The notes under the pieces were generated by a model, which was not told the DNA's origin, made no database searches, and worked only from the letters and a program-made list of their open reading frames with translations. This document shows positions 41,668 through 50,420 of a stretch of 64,000 bases of DNA, piece by piece (the stretch's first letter is position 1; each line of letters opens with the position of its first letter). A program made the position numbers and the translations under genes. The DNA is from Pseudomonas sp. JAI120. GTDB lineage: Bacteria > Pseudomonadota > Gammaproteobacteria > Pseudomonadales > Pseudomonadaceae. The DNA lies in NCBI RefSeq assembly GCF_014207255.1, contig NZ_JACHCZ010000001.1, positions 2,223,378 through 2,287,377 on the forward strand. Direction: 5' to 3'.

Positions 41668-42612
41668 ATGAATCACAGCACCTTCTGGCTGACCGCGAAT
41701 GACCACAGCCGCCTGTACGTCAATCAATGGCTGCCCGATGCTCCGCCCAAGGCGCTGCTCATGCTGTCCCACGGCATGGCCGAACACAGTGGTCGGTACG
41801 CGCGCCTGGCCGAAGCCTTGTGTGGCGCAGGCTTCGGCCTGTATGCGCCGGACCAGCGCGGCCATGGCCGCACCGCCGACGAGGGCACCTTGGGGCTCTA
41901 CGCCGAGAAAGATGGCTGGAACAAAGTGGTGGGCGACCTGGCCAGCCTCAACCAGCACATCGGCCAGCAACAACCGGGGCTGCCGATCATTTTGCTGGGC
42001 CACAGCATGGGCAGCTACATCGCCCAGGCCTACCTGCTGCACCACAGCGCCAGCCTCAACGGGGCGATTCTCAGTGGTTCGAATTTCCAGCCCGTGGCGC
42101 TCTACCGCGCCGCACGGCTGATCGCACGCGCCGAACGTCTGCGCCAGGGTGTGCGTGGGCGCAGTGCGCTGATCGAGTTCCTGTCATTCGGCTCATTCAA
42201 CAAGGCGTTCAAACCCAATCGCACGGCGTTCGATTGGCTCAGTCGCGACCCGGTTGAAGTCGACAAGTACATCAATGACCCACTCTGTGGTTTCCGCTGC
42301 ACCAACCAGTTGTGGATCGACCTGCTCGGTGGCTTGCAGCAAATCAGCAAAGCGTCCAATCTCGTGCAGATCGATCCGGGCCTGCCCATCCTGGTGATGG
42401 GCGGCGAATGTGATCCGGTGAGTGAGGGCAAGCGTCTCAAAAGCCTGGCCGATGCCCTGCGCGAAGCCGGCTGCCAGAACCTGCAACTGAATATCTACCC
42501 GCAGGCGCGTCATGAAGTGTTCAACGAAACCAACCGCGATGAAGTCACGGCAGACGTACTGGCGTGGCTCGACCAGGTCATGACCTTGCACAGGCCGGCC
42601 CGCTGCGAATAA
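41668..42612 (+). CDS. Monoacylglycerol lipase/lysophospholipase-like alpha/beta hydrolase
   Basis: 314 residues from ATG 41668 (AAAAGGA upstream). Features: MLSHGMAEHSGRYARLAEAL (oxyanion HG and the conserved Arg loop), YAPDQRGHGRT, the nucleophile elbow LLGHSMGSYIAQAY (Ser about 113), Asp in LVMGGECDPVSEG and His in YPQARHEVFNE. This is the Hydrolase_4 family that cleaves monoacylglycerols or lysophospholipids. It sits divergent to fadD2 and 56 bases ahead of phaJ1; the same order occurs in P. aeruginosa (PA3300-PA3301-PA3302), suggesting release, activation and oxidation of fatty acids in one locus. Confidence 0.88.
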   Translation: MNHSTFWLTANDHSRLYVNQWLPDAPPKALLMLSHGMAEHSGRYARLAEALCGAGFGLYAPDQRGHGRTADEGTLGLYAEKDGWNKVVGDLASLNQHIGQQQPGLPIILLGHSMGSYIAQAYLLHHSASLNGAILSGSNFQPVALYRAARLIARAERLRQGVRGRSALIEFLSFGSFNKAFKPNRTAFDWLSRDPVEVDKYINDPLCGFRCTNQLWIDLLGGLQQISKASNLVQIDPGLPILVMGGECDPVSEGKRLKSLADALREAGCQNLQLNIYPQARHEVFNETNRDEVTADVLAWLDQVMTLHRPARCE

Positions 42613-42668
42613 ATTTTGTTTAAAATCAGATAGTTAAATTACCGATTAGCCACAGGATGCACCTTTAG

Positions 42669-43139
42669 ATGACCCAGGTAACCAACACCCCGTACGAAGC
42701 CCTTGAAGTCGGCCAGACCGCCAGCTACAGCAAGACCGTCGAAGAACGTGATATTCAGCTGTTTGCCGCCATGTCCGGCGACCACAACCCGGTGCATCTG
42801 GATGCCGAATACGCCAAGGCGACCATGTTCAAGGAGCGTATCGCCCACGGTATGTTCAGCGGCGCCCTGATCAGCGCGGCCGTTGCCTGCGAGCTGCCTG
42901 GGCCGGGTACCATCTACATCGGCCAGCAGATGAGCTTCCAGAAGCCGGTAAAAATCGGCGATACCCTCACCGTGCGCCTGGAAATCCTCGAGAAGCTGCC
43001 GAAGTTTCGCGTACGCATCGCCACCCGTGTGTTCAACCAGCGCGATGAGCTGGTAGTGGATGGCGAGGCGGAAATTCTTGCACCACGCAAGCAGCAGGTC
43101 GTGACATTGACCGAGCTGCCGCCGATCAGCATTGGCTGA
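42669..43139 (+). CDS. phaJ1: (R)-specific enoyl-CoA hydratase PhaJ1 (MaoC family)
   Basis: 156 residues, same length as P. aeruginosa PhaJ1 (PA3302). Hot-dog fold with the hydratase motif ERDIQLFAAMSGDHNPVHLD (catalytic Asp and His in G-D-H-N-P-V-H), then FKERIAHGMFSGALISAAVA, and the C-terminal VFNQRDELVVDGEAEILAP. It hydrates trans-2-enoyl-CoA to (R)-3-hydroxyacyl-CoA, linking beta-oxidation to polyhydroxyalkanoate synthesis. It follows the lipase gene by 56 bases and is probably co-transcribed. Confidence 0.92.
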   Translation: MTQVTNTPYEALEVGQTASYSKTVEERDIQLFAAMSGDHNPVHLDAEYAKATMFKERIAHGMFSGALISAAVACELPGPGTIYIGQQMSFQKPVKIGDTLTVRLEILEKLPKFRVRIATRVFNQRDELVVDGEAEILAPRKQQVVTLTELPPISIG

Positions 43140-43167
43140 GTACGGTTTCAAGGCCAACACCATACAA

Positions 43168-43260
43168 CTGTGGGAGGGGGCTTGCTCCCGATTGCGGTGA
43201 GTCAGTCATTGAAATGTCGACTGATCCACCGCTATCGGGAGCAAGCCCCCTCCCACATTT
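43168..43260. repeat. REP doublet (GTGGGAGG type), intact
   Basis: TGTGGGAGGGGGCTTG, CTCCCGATTGCGGTG, about 30 bases, then CACCGCTATCGGGAGC and AAGCCCCCTCCCACATTT. It lies between the convergent phaJ1 and DUF2383 genes and has no inserted block. Confidence 0.92.
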
Positions 43261-43275
43261 GTTACACAGCAGGGC

Positions 43276-43743
43276 TTACGACTGAGCGCGAGCCTGGTTA
43301 CGCAGGGCTTTTACCTGATCGTGATTGCGTTGTACGCCGTGATACTGACGCTCAACCAGGTCACGAATGCCCAGCAGGTTGTGCTTGTTGATCTTCTCGA
43401 TGGCTTCTTTGTAAGCCTTCAGTGCGTGGTCTTCGCCGCGCTCGGCTTCGTTCAGCACAGCCTCTTCGTCTTTACCGGTAACCATCGACTTAACGTCGAC
43501 CCAGCCACGGTGCAGGGCGCCGGCAACGCTGCCGGAATCTTCCGGATCACCGCCCAAGGCACGTACAGCCGTCTTCAGTTCGGCGGCGGCAGTGGCGCAG
43601 TCAGCGGAACGCTTGGCAAACAGAGCCTTGAGTTCCGGATGCTTGATGTCTTCAGCGCATTCCTTGAAGCCTTTCTGGCCGTCGATGCTGGTTTCGATCA
43701 GGTCGTTCAGTACGGAGATCGATTCTTTGTTGATGTCAGTCAT
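43276..43743 (-). CDS. PA2169-family four-helix-bundle protein (DUF2383)
   Basis: 155 residues, all helical. The pattern VLNDLIETSIDGQKGFKECA, ELKALFAKRSADCATAAAEL, HRGWVDVKSMVTGKDEEAVL, NEAERGEDHALKAYKEAIEK and NLLGIRDLVERQYHGVQRNH is the ferritin-like DUF2383 fold. The E-R-G-E-D-x-x-x-x-x-Y and E-x-x-x-x-x-x-H positions resemble diiron ligands. Family members often rise in stationary phase or stress; no reaction is proven. Upstream DNA is strongly AT-rich (43800-43870), fitting a strong or stress promoter. Confidence 0.88.
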   Translation of the reverse strand: MTDINKESISVLNDLIETSIDGQKGFKECAEDIKHPELKALFAKRSADCATAAAELKTAVRALGGDPEDSGSVAGALHRGWVDVKSMVTGKDEEAVLNEAERGEDHALKAYKEAIEKINKHNLLGIRDLVERQYHGVQRNHDQVKALRNQARAQS

Positions 43744-43949
43744 TTTTCAATTCCTTAGGCAGGTGAAGAAGGGTTGCCTTAATGATTGCAGCGCCCATGC
43801 CAGGTTTTTAAAAATTACTTTTATGTTTATTTTCAATAACTTAAAAATATTTGAACCATCTGTATGTACGTTATTTGCATGATCTGTCATTTGGCCTTCA
43901 TGCAGAATGCCTGTATTTTCGAAGATCTCGCCTCACTCACACGAAGCCC

Positions 43950-44186
43950 ATGAATCCCGAAAAACTGGAACTGCTGATCACCCGCGAAATGCCCTTCGGC
44001 AAGTACAAGGGCCGGATCATCGCCGATCTGCCGGGTCCCTACTTGAACTGGTTCGCCCGCGAAGGCTTTCCCCACGGCGAGTTGGGCGGGTTGCTGGCAC
44101 TGATGCAGGAAATCGACCACAACGGTTTGTCTGAACTGTTGGAACCGCTGCGCGTTAAACACGGTAAACCCGCCCCCCGCCATTAA
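43950..44186 (+). CDS. DUF3820 family protein
   Basis: 78 residues covering one DUF3820 domain. LLITREMPFGKYKGRIIADL, then PGPYLNWFAREGFPHGELGG and a helix LLALMQEIDHNGLSELLEPL. The MPFGKYKG ... LP-x-x-Y-L-x-W pattern is a putative nucleic-acid-binding or exonuclease-accessory motif (the region resembles a part of DNA polymerase III epsilon-like proteins). Function not established. It ends ten bases before the aminotransferase gene and is probably co-transcribed. Confidence 0.88.
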   Translation: MNPEKLELLITREMPFGKYKGRIIADLPGPYLNWFAREGFPHGELGGLLALMQEIDHNGLSELLEPLRVKHGKPAPRH

Positions 44187-44196
44187 GAGACTCGCC

Positions 44197-45372
44197 ATGC
44201 CAAGGAATGCTGACAACGAACTTCACTGGCAGGCCATCGCCCAGCGCTATGCGCTGGAGCCCGGCCCGATCAACCTGGAGAACGGCTACTTCGGGCGCAT
44301 GAGCCGCGACGTGCAGGCGCAGTACCTGGAACACGTGGCGTTTATCAACCGCAGCAACTCACTGTATGTGCGCCAGCGCTTCGAGCAAGGTGAAAACGTC
44401 GAGATCCGTCGCCAACTGGCGGGCCTGATCGACGTCGACCCCGAGGCAGTCGCCTTTACCCGCAACGCCACCGAAGCCCTGCAATCACTGATCCGCAACT
44501 ACAACCGCCTGCAAGCCGGCGATCAGGTGCTGATCAGTGACCTGGAATACGACACCGTCAAAGGTGCGATGCGCTGGTTGGCGGGTGCTCGCGGTGTGGA
44601 AGTGATCGAGTTGTCCCACACTCATCCGGCCAGTTTCGACAGCCTGGTGCAGACCTATCGCGAAGCGTTCACCCGGTATCCGCGCCTCAGGCTGATGGCA
44701 CTTACCCATGTGACCCACCGCACCGGCCTGGTGATGCCTGTTGAAGCCATCGCCAAGGCTGCGCGTGAGCATGCCATCGACGTGATCCTCGACGGCGCCC
44801 ATGCCCTGGGCCAGATCGAGTTCAACCTCGCCGCGCTGGGCATTGCGTTCGCCGGGTTCAACCTGCACAAATGGATCGGCGCGCCGCTGACCCTGGGGTT
44901 CCTCTATATCGCCCCCGAACGCCTGGCTGACATTGATCCGGACATGGGCGAGTTCCACTATCCCGTAAATGACGTGCGTGCGCGCACGTCGTACAGCACG
45001 CCGAACTTTCCGGCACTGATGACCTTGCCGCTGGTACTGCAAGAACATCGCGCGCTGGGTGGCGCGGCGGCCAAGGGCGCGCGGATCAATTACCTGCGGG
45101 ATTTATGGGTGAGCCAAGTACGGCCGTTGCCGGGGATCGAGGTGCTGACGCCGGATGATCCACGGCTGTATTGCGGGATTACGGCGTTCAAGTTCAGCGG
45201 GCGGGATCAGTTGGTGATGGTGGATCGCATGCTCGAGGACTACGACCTGTTCACCACCACGCGCACGGGTGCTGCGTTTGGTACCTGTATCCGCGTGACA
45301 CCGGGGTTGGTGACGTCAGCAGCGGACATCAATGTCCTGGTCAACGCCATTACCGAGCTAAGCAGCGATTAA
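44197..45372 (+). CDS. Class V aminotransferase (isopenicillin-N epimerase-like)
   Basis: 391 residues, PLP-dependent. Features: INLENGYFGRMSRDVQAQYL, VAFTRNATEALQSLIRNY (cofactor loop), ISDLEYDTVKGAMRWLA, VILDGAHALGQIEFNLAALG (Asp that pairs with the pyridine N), and the Schiff-base Lys in FNLHKWIGAPL (about 224). The closest named relatives are isopenicillin-N epimerases and cysteine desulfurase-like proteins, but natural substrates in Pseudomonas are unknown. It lies ten bases behind the DUF3820 gene. Confidence 0.85.
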   Translation: MPRNADNELHWQAIAQRYALEPGPINLENGYFGRMSRDVQAQYLEHVAFINRSNSLYVRQRFEQGENVEIRRQLAGLIDVDPEAVAFTRNATEALQSLIRNYNRLQAGDQVLISDLEYDTVKGAMRWLAGARGVEVIELSHTHPASFDSLVQTYREAFTRYPRLRLMALTHVTHRTGLVMPVEAIAKAAREHAIDVILDGAHALGQIEFNLAALGIAFAGFNLHKWIGAPLTLGFLYIAPERLADIDPDMGEFHYPVNDVRARTSYSTPNFPALMTLPLVLQEHRALGGAAAKGARINYLRDLWVSQVRPLPGIEVLTPDDPRLYCGITAFKFSGRDQLVMVDRMLEDYDLFTTTRTGAAFGTCIRVTPGLVTSAADINVLVNAITELSSD

Positions 45373-45397
45373 ATGGGGGTCTCAGTTTTTTGCAGGC

Positions 45398-45430
45398 AAA
45401 AAAAAGCGGTACACCGACCAAGTGCACCGC
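45398..45430 (-). terminator. Intrinsic terminator of zwf-pgl-eda
   Basis: On the minus strand GCGGTGCAC, seven bases, GTGTACCGC, then TTTTTTTT. The stem has one G-U pair. It lies 44 bases after the eda stop and ends the operon; the class V aminotransferase gene ends 26 bases beyond it. Confidence 0.9.
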
Positions 45431-45473
45431 AAAAATGCCGTTAAGCACAGCAACAACGATTCGGTGAATCAGA

Positions 45474-46139
45474 TCAATCCAGCAGCGCCAGCGCCTGCGC
45501 GGTGACTTCCTGGATGCGGGCCCAGTCGCCGTTCTTGACCCACTCCGGGTCAAGCATCCAGCTACCGCCCACGCACATCACGTTTTTCAACGCCATGTAG
45601 CTTTTGATATTGGCCGGGCCGACGCCGCCGGTCGGGCAGAATTTCACTTCGCCGAACGGGCCGCCAAGGGCCTTGATCGCAGCAACGCCGCCGCTGACTT
45701 CGGCCGGGAACAGCTTGAAGCGGCGGTAGCCCAGGCCATAGCCTTCCATGATGCCCGAGGCATTGCTGATGCCTGGCAGCAGCGGGATCGGGCTGTGTAC
45801 CGAGGCTTCCAGCAGGTCGCGGGTAATGCCGGGAGTAACGATAAATTGCGAACCGGCGACTTCCGCCGCTTCAAGCATGTGGCGGTCGAGCACGGTGCCG
45901 GCGCCGGTGCACAGTTCAGGACGCTGCTCACGCAGCACCTGAATGGCCTTGAGGCCGAACTCGGAACGCAGGGTCACTTCCAATGCGGTCAAACCACCGG
46001 CGGCCAGGGCATCGGCCAGCGGCAGGATGTCCTGTTCGCGGGCGATGGTGATCACCGGCAGGATCCGCGCCTTGGCGCAGAGGCTGTCGATCAGGGCAAC
46101 TTTATCCGCCATGGACACGGTCGGTTGAGGGCTTTTCAT
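45474..46139 (-). CDS. eda: KDPG aldolase (2-dehydro-3-deoxyphosphogluconate aldolase)
   Basis: 221 residues from ATG 46139 (AAGGA nine bases before), matching the usual length; ATG 46160 (overlapping the pgl stop as ATGA) would add seven. Active-site residues: Glu in LEVTLRS (about 52), GAGTVLD, FIVTPG, and the Schiff-base Lys in RRFKLFPAE (about 140). Cleaves 2-keto-3-deoxy-6-phosphogluconate to pyruvate and glyceraldehyde-3-phosphate, the last committed step of the Entner-Doudoroff path. Last gene of the operon. Confidence 0.96.
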   Translation of the reverse strand: MKSPQPTVSMADKVALIDSLCAKARILPVITIAREQDILPLADALAAGGLTALEVTLRSEFGLKAIQVLREQRPELCTGAGTVLDRHMLEAAEVAGSQFIVTPGITRDLLEASVHSPIPLLPGISNASGIMEGYGLGYRRFKLFPAEVSGGVAAIKALGGPFGEVKFCPTGGVGPANIKSYMALKNVMCVGGSWMLDPEWVKNGDWARIQEVTAQALALLD

Positions 46140-46156
46140 AGCGGCTGATCCTTGGC

Positions 46157-46870
46157 TCATGGGCACCAGTAAATCTCTAAAGTAGGTTGCAAAAACGCGC
46201 GAATCGGCATGGCAGCAACGTCGTCACTGGCCAGGGCGGCGCTCAAGGTAGTCAATTTCGAACTGCCGGAAATCGACAGCACGGTGTAGTGGGCCGTGGC
46301 CAGCAACGCGCGACTCATGGTCAGGCGCTGGTGCGGCACGGTCGGCGCCAGCATCGGCCAGCAACGGCGGGTACCGTCGGCCTGCAAGGCCTCAGCGAGG
46401 TTCGGGCTGTTGGGAAACAGCGATGCGGTGTGGCCGTCATCGCCCATGCCCAGCACCAGCACATCAATGGCTGGTAACTCGGCCAGCAGGCGATCGGCCT
46501 GCTCGGCAGCGTCTTCAAGGTTGGCGGCGGCGCTGTACAGGCTGAGGAACTTGGCCTTGGCCGCCGGTCCTTGCAACAGGTGCTGCTTCAACAGGCCGGC
46601 ATTGCTGTCGGCGTGTTCGACCGGCACCCAACGCTCATCGGCCAGGGTGATGGTGACCTTGGACCAGTCCACGCCTTGCTTGGCCAGGTTCTGGAAAAAC
46701 GCCACGGGGCTGCGGCCACCGGACACCACCAGGATTGCCTCGCCACGGGCACTGATGGCCTCGCGCAGTTGTTCGGCCACGTCGTTGGCCAGGCCGTCCG
46801 CCAGCAGCACGGGCGTGCGGTACTCGTGGGCAGTCACGCCCCGAGGCAGTTTCAATTCAGATATCGCCAT
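46157..46870 (-). CDS. pgl: 6-phosphogluconolactonase
   Basis: 237 residues from ATG 46870. SIS-like Pgl fold: [17 protein letters not shown] (about 50-66), [10 protein letters not shown] (about 77-86) with the conserved [24 protein letters not shown] (about 137-155) with catalytic His, and LTMSRALL. It opens the lactone made by Zwf. The first 14 bases overlap the zwf end, so translation is tightly coupled. Confidence 0.94.
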   Translation of the reverse strand: MAISELKLPRGVTAHEYRTPVLLADGLANDVAEQLREAISARGEAILVVSGGRSPVAFFQNLAKQGVDWSKVTITLADERWVPVEHADSNAGLLKQHLLQGPAAKAKFLSLYSAAANLEDAAEQADRLLAELPAIDVLVLGMGDDGHTASLFPNSPNLAEALQADGTRRCWPMLAPTVPHQRLTMSRALLATAHYTVLSISGSSKLTTLSAALASDDVAAMPIRAFLQPTLEIYWCP

Positions 46871-48323
46871 ACCAAGACCTCCCATCCCGCGTGATCAGTG
46901 CAATCGAGCTCATCGGCCCCCAGGACCCCGCCGCATACGGCTTGGGCGCATCACCGGATTTTTTCCACCCGGCGATCAACTGGTCACACCACTTCCACGC
47001 GGCTTCGATTTCATCTTTGCGAACAAACAGGTTCTGATTGCCGCGCATCACTTCCAGCAACAACCGCTCGTAGGCATCGGGGATGCGTGCGCTGCGATAG
47101 GTGTCGGAAAAATTCAGTTGCAGAGGCCCGCTGCGCAGTTGCATGCCCTTGTCCAGGCCCTGCTCCTTGGTCATCACGCGCAAGGAAATACCTTCGTCCG
47201 GCTGCAGGCGGATGATCAGCTTGTTGCTGATCTGCAGGCGCTGCTCGGGAGCGAAGATGTAGTGGGACGGCTCCTTGAAGTGGATGACGATCTGCGACAG
47301 TTTCTGCGGCATGCGCTTGCCGGTGCGCAGGTAGAACGGCACCCCGGCCCAACGCCAGTTACGAATATCGGCCCGCAGGGCGACGAAGGTTTCAGTGTCG
47401 CTCTGGGTGTTGGAGTTCTCTTCTTCCAGATAACCGGGCACCGGCTTGCCGGCGCTGTAGCCGGCGATGTACTGGCCACGCACCACCTGTGTGGTGAGGC
47501 CATCCGGGCTGATCGGCGCCAGGGCCTTGAGCACCTTGACCTTCTCGTCACGGATACTGTCGGCGGACAGGTCGGCCGGCGGGTCCATGGCGATCAGGCA
47601 AAGCAACTGCAGCAAGTGGTTCTGGATCATGTCGCGCAGCTGGCCGGCCTTGTCGAAATAGCCCCAACGGCCTTCGATACCGACCTGCTCGGCCACGGTG
47701 ATTTCCACGTGGGAGATGTAGTTCTGGTTCCACTGGGTTTCGAACAGGCTGTTGGCGAAACGCAGGGCAATCAGGTTCTGGACGGTCTCTTTGCCCAGGT
47801 AGTGGTCGATGCGGTAGGTGCGGTTTTCCGGGAAGAACTGCGCCACGGCGTCGTTGACCTTGCGCGAGGATTCCAGGTCCGAACCGATGGGTTTCTCCAG
47901 CACGACGCGGGTGTTCTCCGCCAGGCCAACCTTGGACAGGTTCTCGCAGATCGCACCATACACCGACGCAGGCGTGGCGAAGTAGGCGATCAGGCGTTGT
48001 TCGGTGCCGGCCTTTTCCGCCAGAGCCACGTAGTCATCGGCTTTCATGAAGTCGACATGGACATAGGTCAGGCGCGCCAGGAAACGCTGGGCGATGCTCT
48101 CGTCCAGTTCCTTGCCGACATATTTACGCAATTCTTTTTCGATATGGGCCAGGTGTTGCTGTTCGGAACCGGCTTCCCGGGCCAGGGCCAGGATGCGGGT
48201 GTCGTCGTGCAGGAGCCCGGCGCCATCGAGTTGATAGAGGGCAGGAAATAACTTGCGCAGCGCCAGATCACCCAAGGCGCCAAACAGGGCAAAGGTGCAG
48301 GGTTCTACGGTTATTGAAGGCAT
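46857..48323 (-). CDS. zwf: Glucose-6-phosphate dehydrogenase
   Basis: 488 residues. NADP loop [19 protein letters not shown] (about 8-26), active-site [20 protein letters not shown] (about 175-194, catalytic His and Lys), and the structural [20 protein letters not shown]. It oxidises glucose-6-phosphate to the lactone, giving NADPH. First gene of zwf-pgl-eda, divergent from hexR over a 210-base control region that has a HexR-like site. Confidence 0.96.
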   Translation of the reverse strand: MPSITVEPCTFALFGALGDLALRKLFPALYQLDGAGLLHDDTRILALAREAGSEQQHLAHIEKELRKYVGKELDESIAQRFLARLTYVHVDFMKADDYVALAEKAGTEQRLIAYFATPASVYGAICENLSKVGLAENTRVVLEKPIGSDLESSRKVNDAVAQFFPENRTYRIDHYLGKETVQNLIALRFANSLFETQWNQNYISHVEITVAEQVGIEGRWGYFDKAGQLRDMIQNHLLQLLCLIAMDPPADLSADSIRDEKVKVLKALAPISPDGLTTQVVRGQYIAGYSAGKPVPGYLEEENSNTQSDTETFVALRADIRNWRWAGVPFYLRTGKRMPQKLSQIVIHFKEPSHYIFAPEQRLQISNKLIIRLQPDEGISLRVMTKEQGLDKGMQLRSGPLQLNFSDTYRSARIPDAYERLLLEVMRGNQNLFVRKDEIEAAWKWCDQLIAGWKKSGDAPKPYAAGSWGPMSSIALITRDGRSWYGDI

Positions 48324-48386
48324 GATGTTTGTTCTTTTATCAAGTTAAACTACAAATACCTTTTTTCAAGGCATCACTCAAGGAAA

Positions 48387-48409
48387 AATGTAGTAATAAC
48401 CACAACATT
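48387..48409. promoter_or_regulatory. HexR operator candidate, zwf promoter
   Basis: AATGTAGTAATAACCACAAC followed by ATT: an imperfect palindrome (TGTAGT ... ACCACA) of the TTGT-N7/8-ACAA type reported for HexR in Pseudomonas. It lies 64-86 bases ahead of zwf and 125 ahead of hexR. A half-site ACTACAA at 48350 lies nearer zwf. Confidence 0.65.
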
Positions 48410-48533
48410 TTCCCGAAATACGCATTCCGAGTGGTGGTGTTCAGCTACCCTCAGTAGGATAGGCCACCGCAAAGGGCCACTCGTCGATTGGTTGCCGCCC
48501 TTTATTTGCATCGTCGCCCGAAGGAAAGACTGA

Positions 48534-49403
48534 ATGGACCGCGTGCGAAATCTTCTGGAACAGATCCGGAACCGCCTCGAAGAATTGAACAAGGCTGAGA
48601 AAAAAGTGGCCGAGGTCATCCTGCTCAACCCGCAGCAGGCGACCCGCTTCTCCATCGCAGCCCTCGCCCAAGCCGCCTCGGTCAGTGAACCGACGGTCAA
48701 CCGTTTCTGCCGTTCGTTCGGCGTCAGCGGTTACCCTGAACTTAAATTGCAGTTGGCGCAAAGCCTGGCCAGTGGCGCAGCGTACGTCAGCCGCGCCGTG
48801 GAGGCCGACGATAACCCCGAGGCCTACACCCAGAAGATCTTTGGCAGCGCCATCGCCTCGCTGGACGCCGCCTGCCAGGCCCTGGACCCGGCCCTGATCA
48901 GCAAGGCCGTGGACCTGTTGATCCAGGCGCGGCAGATCCACTTCTTCGGCCTGGGCGCTTCGGCGCCGGTGGCCATGGACGCGCTGCACAAGTTTTTCCG
49001 CTTCAACCTGGCGGTCACCGCCCACGCCGACGTGCTGATGCAACGCATGATCGCCTCGGTGGCCCACACGGGCGAGCTGTTCGTGATCATTTCCTACACC
49101 GGGCGCACCCGCGAACTGGTGGAAGTGGCGCGTATCGCCCGGGAAAACGGTGCGTCGGTGCTGGGCGTAACCGCCGAGAACTCACCGCTGGCCAAGGCCA
49201 GTACCGTCAGCCTGAACATTCCGCTGCCCGAAGACACCGACATCTATATGCCGATGACCTCACGGATCATTCAGTTGACGGTGCTGGATGTGCTGGCGAC
49301 CGGCATGACCTTGCGCCGTGGCGTGGATTTCCAGCCGCATCTGCGCAAGATCAAAGAGAGTTTGAATGACAGCCGGTATCCGGTGGGGGATGAGTTTAAC
49401 TAA
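48534..49403 (+). CDS. hexR: Transcriptional regulator HexR (RpiR family)
   Basis: 289 residues. RpiR-type DNA-binding domain (1-77): [63 protein letters not shown] sugar-phosphate domain (about 120-260): [54 protein letters not shown]. In Pseudomonas it represses zwf-pgl-eda, edd-glk and gap-1 and is released by KDPG. Transcribed away from zwf. After its stop a GGCCTCATC ... GATGAGGCC hairpin (49428-49459) may end the transcript. Confidence 0.95.
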   Translation: MDRVRNLLEQIRNRLEELNKAEKKVAEVILLNPQQATRFSIAALAQAASVSEPTVNRFCRSFGVSGYPELKLQLAQSLASGAAYVSRAVEADDNPEAYTQKIFGSAIASLDAACQALDPALISKAVDLLIQARQIHFFGLGASAPVAMDALHKFFRFNLAVTAHADVLMQRMIASVAHTGELFVIISYTGRTRELVEVARIARENGASVLGVTAENSPLAKASTVSLNIPLPEDTDIYMPMTSRIIQLTVLDVLATGMTLRRGVDFQPHLRKIKESLNDSRYPVGDEFN

Positions 49404-49427
49404 GCCAGCCTGTGCGTTGGCTTCACT

Positions 49428-49459
49428 GGCCTCATCTGCGGCAAGCCCCCGATGAGGCC
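49428..49459 (+). terminator. Probable terminator hairpin after hexR
   Basis: GGCCTCATC, 14 bases, GATGAGGCC: a perfect 9-bp stem between the convergent hexR and mutarotase genes, 24 bases after the hexR stop. There is no T run, so termination might need Rho or the stem may act on the opposite strand. The loop GCAAGCCCC recalls the REP family. Confidence 0.55.
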
Positions 49460-49472
49460 ATCAACCACACCG

Positions 49473-50318
49473 CTAAACCCCAGCCCGCGCCTGCAAACTG
49501 AGATGCGCCCTCTCCCCCGGCGCCAGGCTCGCCCCGGCCATCGCCGACTCCACGCACACAAACCCCGACGCCTCGTTGAAGCTCACCCCCAGCAGCGGCC
49601 GGCTGCCGGGATGCCATACCACGGTGTCGGCGCTGTCGCCGGTATCGATGCACAATTCACGCTGCCAGGCGTGATCCTTGAGGTGCAGTTCGCCGTCGTG
49701 TTGGAACACCCGCTGGCACCCGCCGTCCACGCGCAACTCGCCTTCCTGCTGGCACGCCTGGCGATTGAGCTGGTCGTAACCGTGCGCACCGTCGAGTCCA
49801 GACAGCGCTATCTCATCGACGTGACCAATACGCCAGTAAGCGTGCAAAGCATGGCTCAACTGGCACGGCAACTCGTCTTGATGCTCGGTGCTCAGGCGCA
49901 ACTCCAGGGTGTCGCCCAGGTGCGCGTGCAGGTCGACCTGCCAGTCGCACAGCTGCAATTGCCAGTGCAGGCGCACGCCGTCGTCGTCGGTGCTGCTGTC
50001 GAGCAGTTTCCAGTCGATCAACCGCGCCCAACCATGGGACGGCCACGCGTTTTCGCTCGGATGGCGGCCATACCACGGCCAGCACACCGGCACGCCGCCA
50101 CGGATGGCGCCGACTTGCGGCCACTTGGCCGCGCACCACAGCCAGGGTTTCTGGCCACGGGGCTGAAAGTGCAAGAGTTGCGCACCCTGGCGACTGAACA
50201 CCGCCTGGCACAGCGGGTGGTCGATCACCAGCACGTCGCGCATCTGAAAGCGCTCCCAGGCGAACACTGGACGCTCGCGCAGGGATTTGAAAAAGCGTTG
50301 CAGCGGTTGCTCATGCAT
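49473..50318 (-). CDS. D-hexose-6-phosphate mutarotase (YeaD-like)
   Basis: 281 residues, galactose-mutarotase-type beta sandwich. Conserved points: AQLLHFQPRGQKPWLWCA (substrate-facing), AIRGGVPVCWPWYGRH (the family's R-G-G-x-P-x-C-W-P-W), HGWARLIDWKLL, the His in LSHALHAYWRIGHV and the C-terminal FVCVESAMAG with catalytic Glu. It equilibrates the anomers of glucose-6-phosphate so Zwf gets the beta form. It follows oprB by 102 bases but lies past a terminator, so part of its expression may come from read-through or its own promoter. Confidence 0.9.
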   Translation of the reverse strand: MHEQPLQRFFKSLRERPVFAWERFQMRDVLVIDHPLCQAVFSRQGAQLLHFQPRGQKPWLWCAAKWPQVGAIRGGVPVCWPWYGRHPSENAWPSHGWARLIDWKLLDSSTDDDGVRLHWQLQLCDWQVDLHAHLGDTLELRLSTEHQDELPCQLSHALHAYWRIGHVDEIALSGLDGAHGYDQLNRQACQQEGELRVDGGCQRVFQHDGELHLKDHAWQRELCIDTGDSADTVVWHPGSRPLLGVSFNEASGFVCVESAMAGASLAPGERAHLSLQARAGV

Positions 50319-50353
50319 GTGCCACGGTCCTGAATGTCTTCACAATGCGGCCC

Positions 50354-50383
50354 AAAAAAAAGCGGATAGCCATGGCTACCCGC
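50354..50383 (-). terminator. Intrinsic terminator after oprB
   Basis: On the minus strand GCGGGTAGCC, AT, GGCTATCCGC form a 10-bp stem with one G-T mismatch, then TTTTTTTT. It lies 38 bases after the oprB stop and should end the gts-oprB message. Confidence 0.9.
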
Positions 50384-50420
50384 AAATGCGCACAGAGAGA
50401 AGGAGCTTATCGCAACAGCG

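Noticed and set aside
10858..43260. Repeated GTGGGAGG/GTGGCGAGC elements as a CRISPR array or attachment sites
   Set aside because: They are dispersed, palindromic, placed between genes and not regularly spaced with unique spacers; no cas gene or integrase is present.
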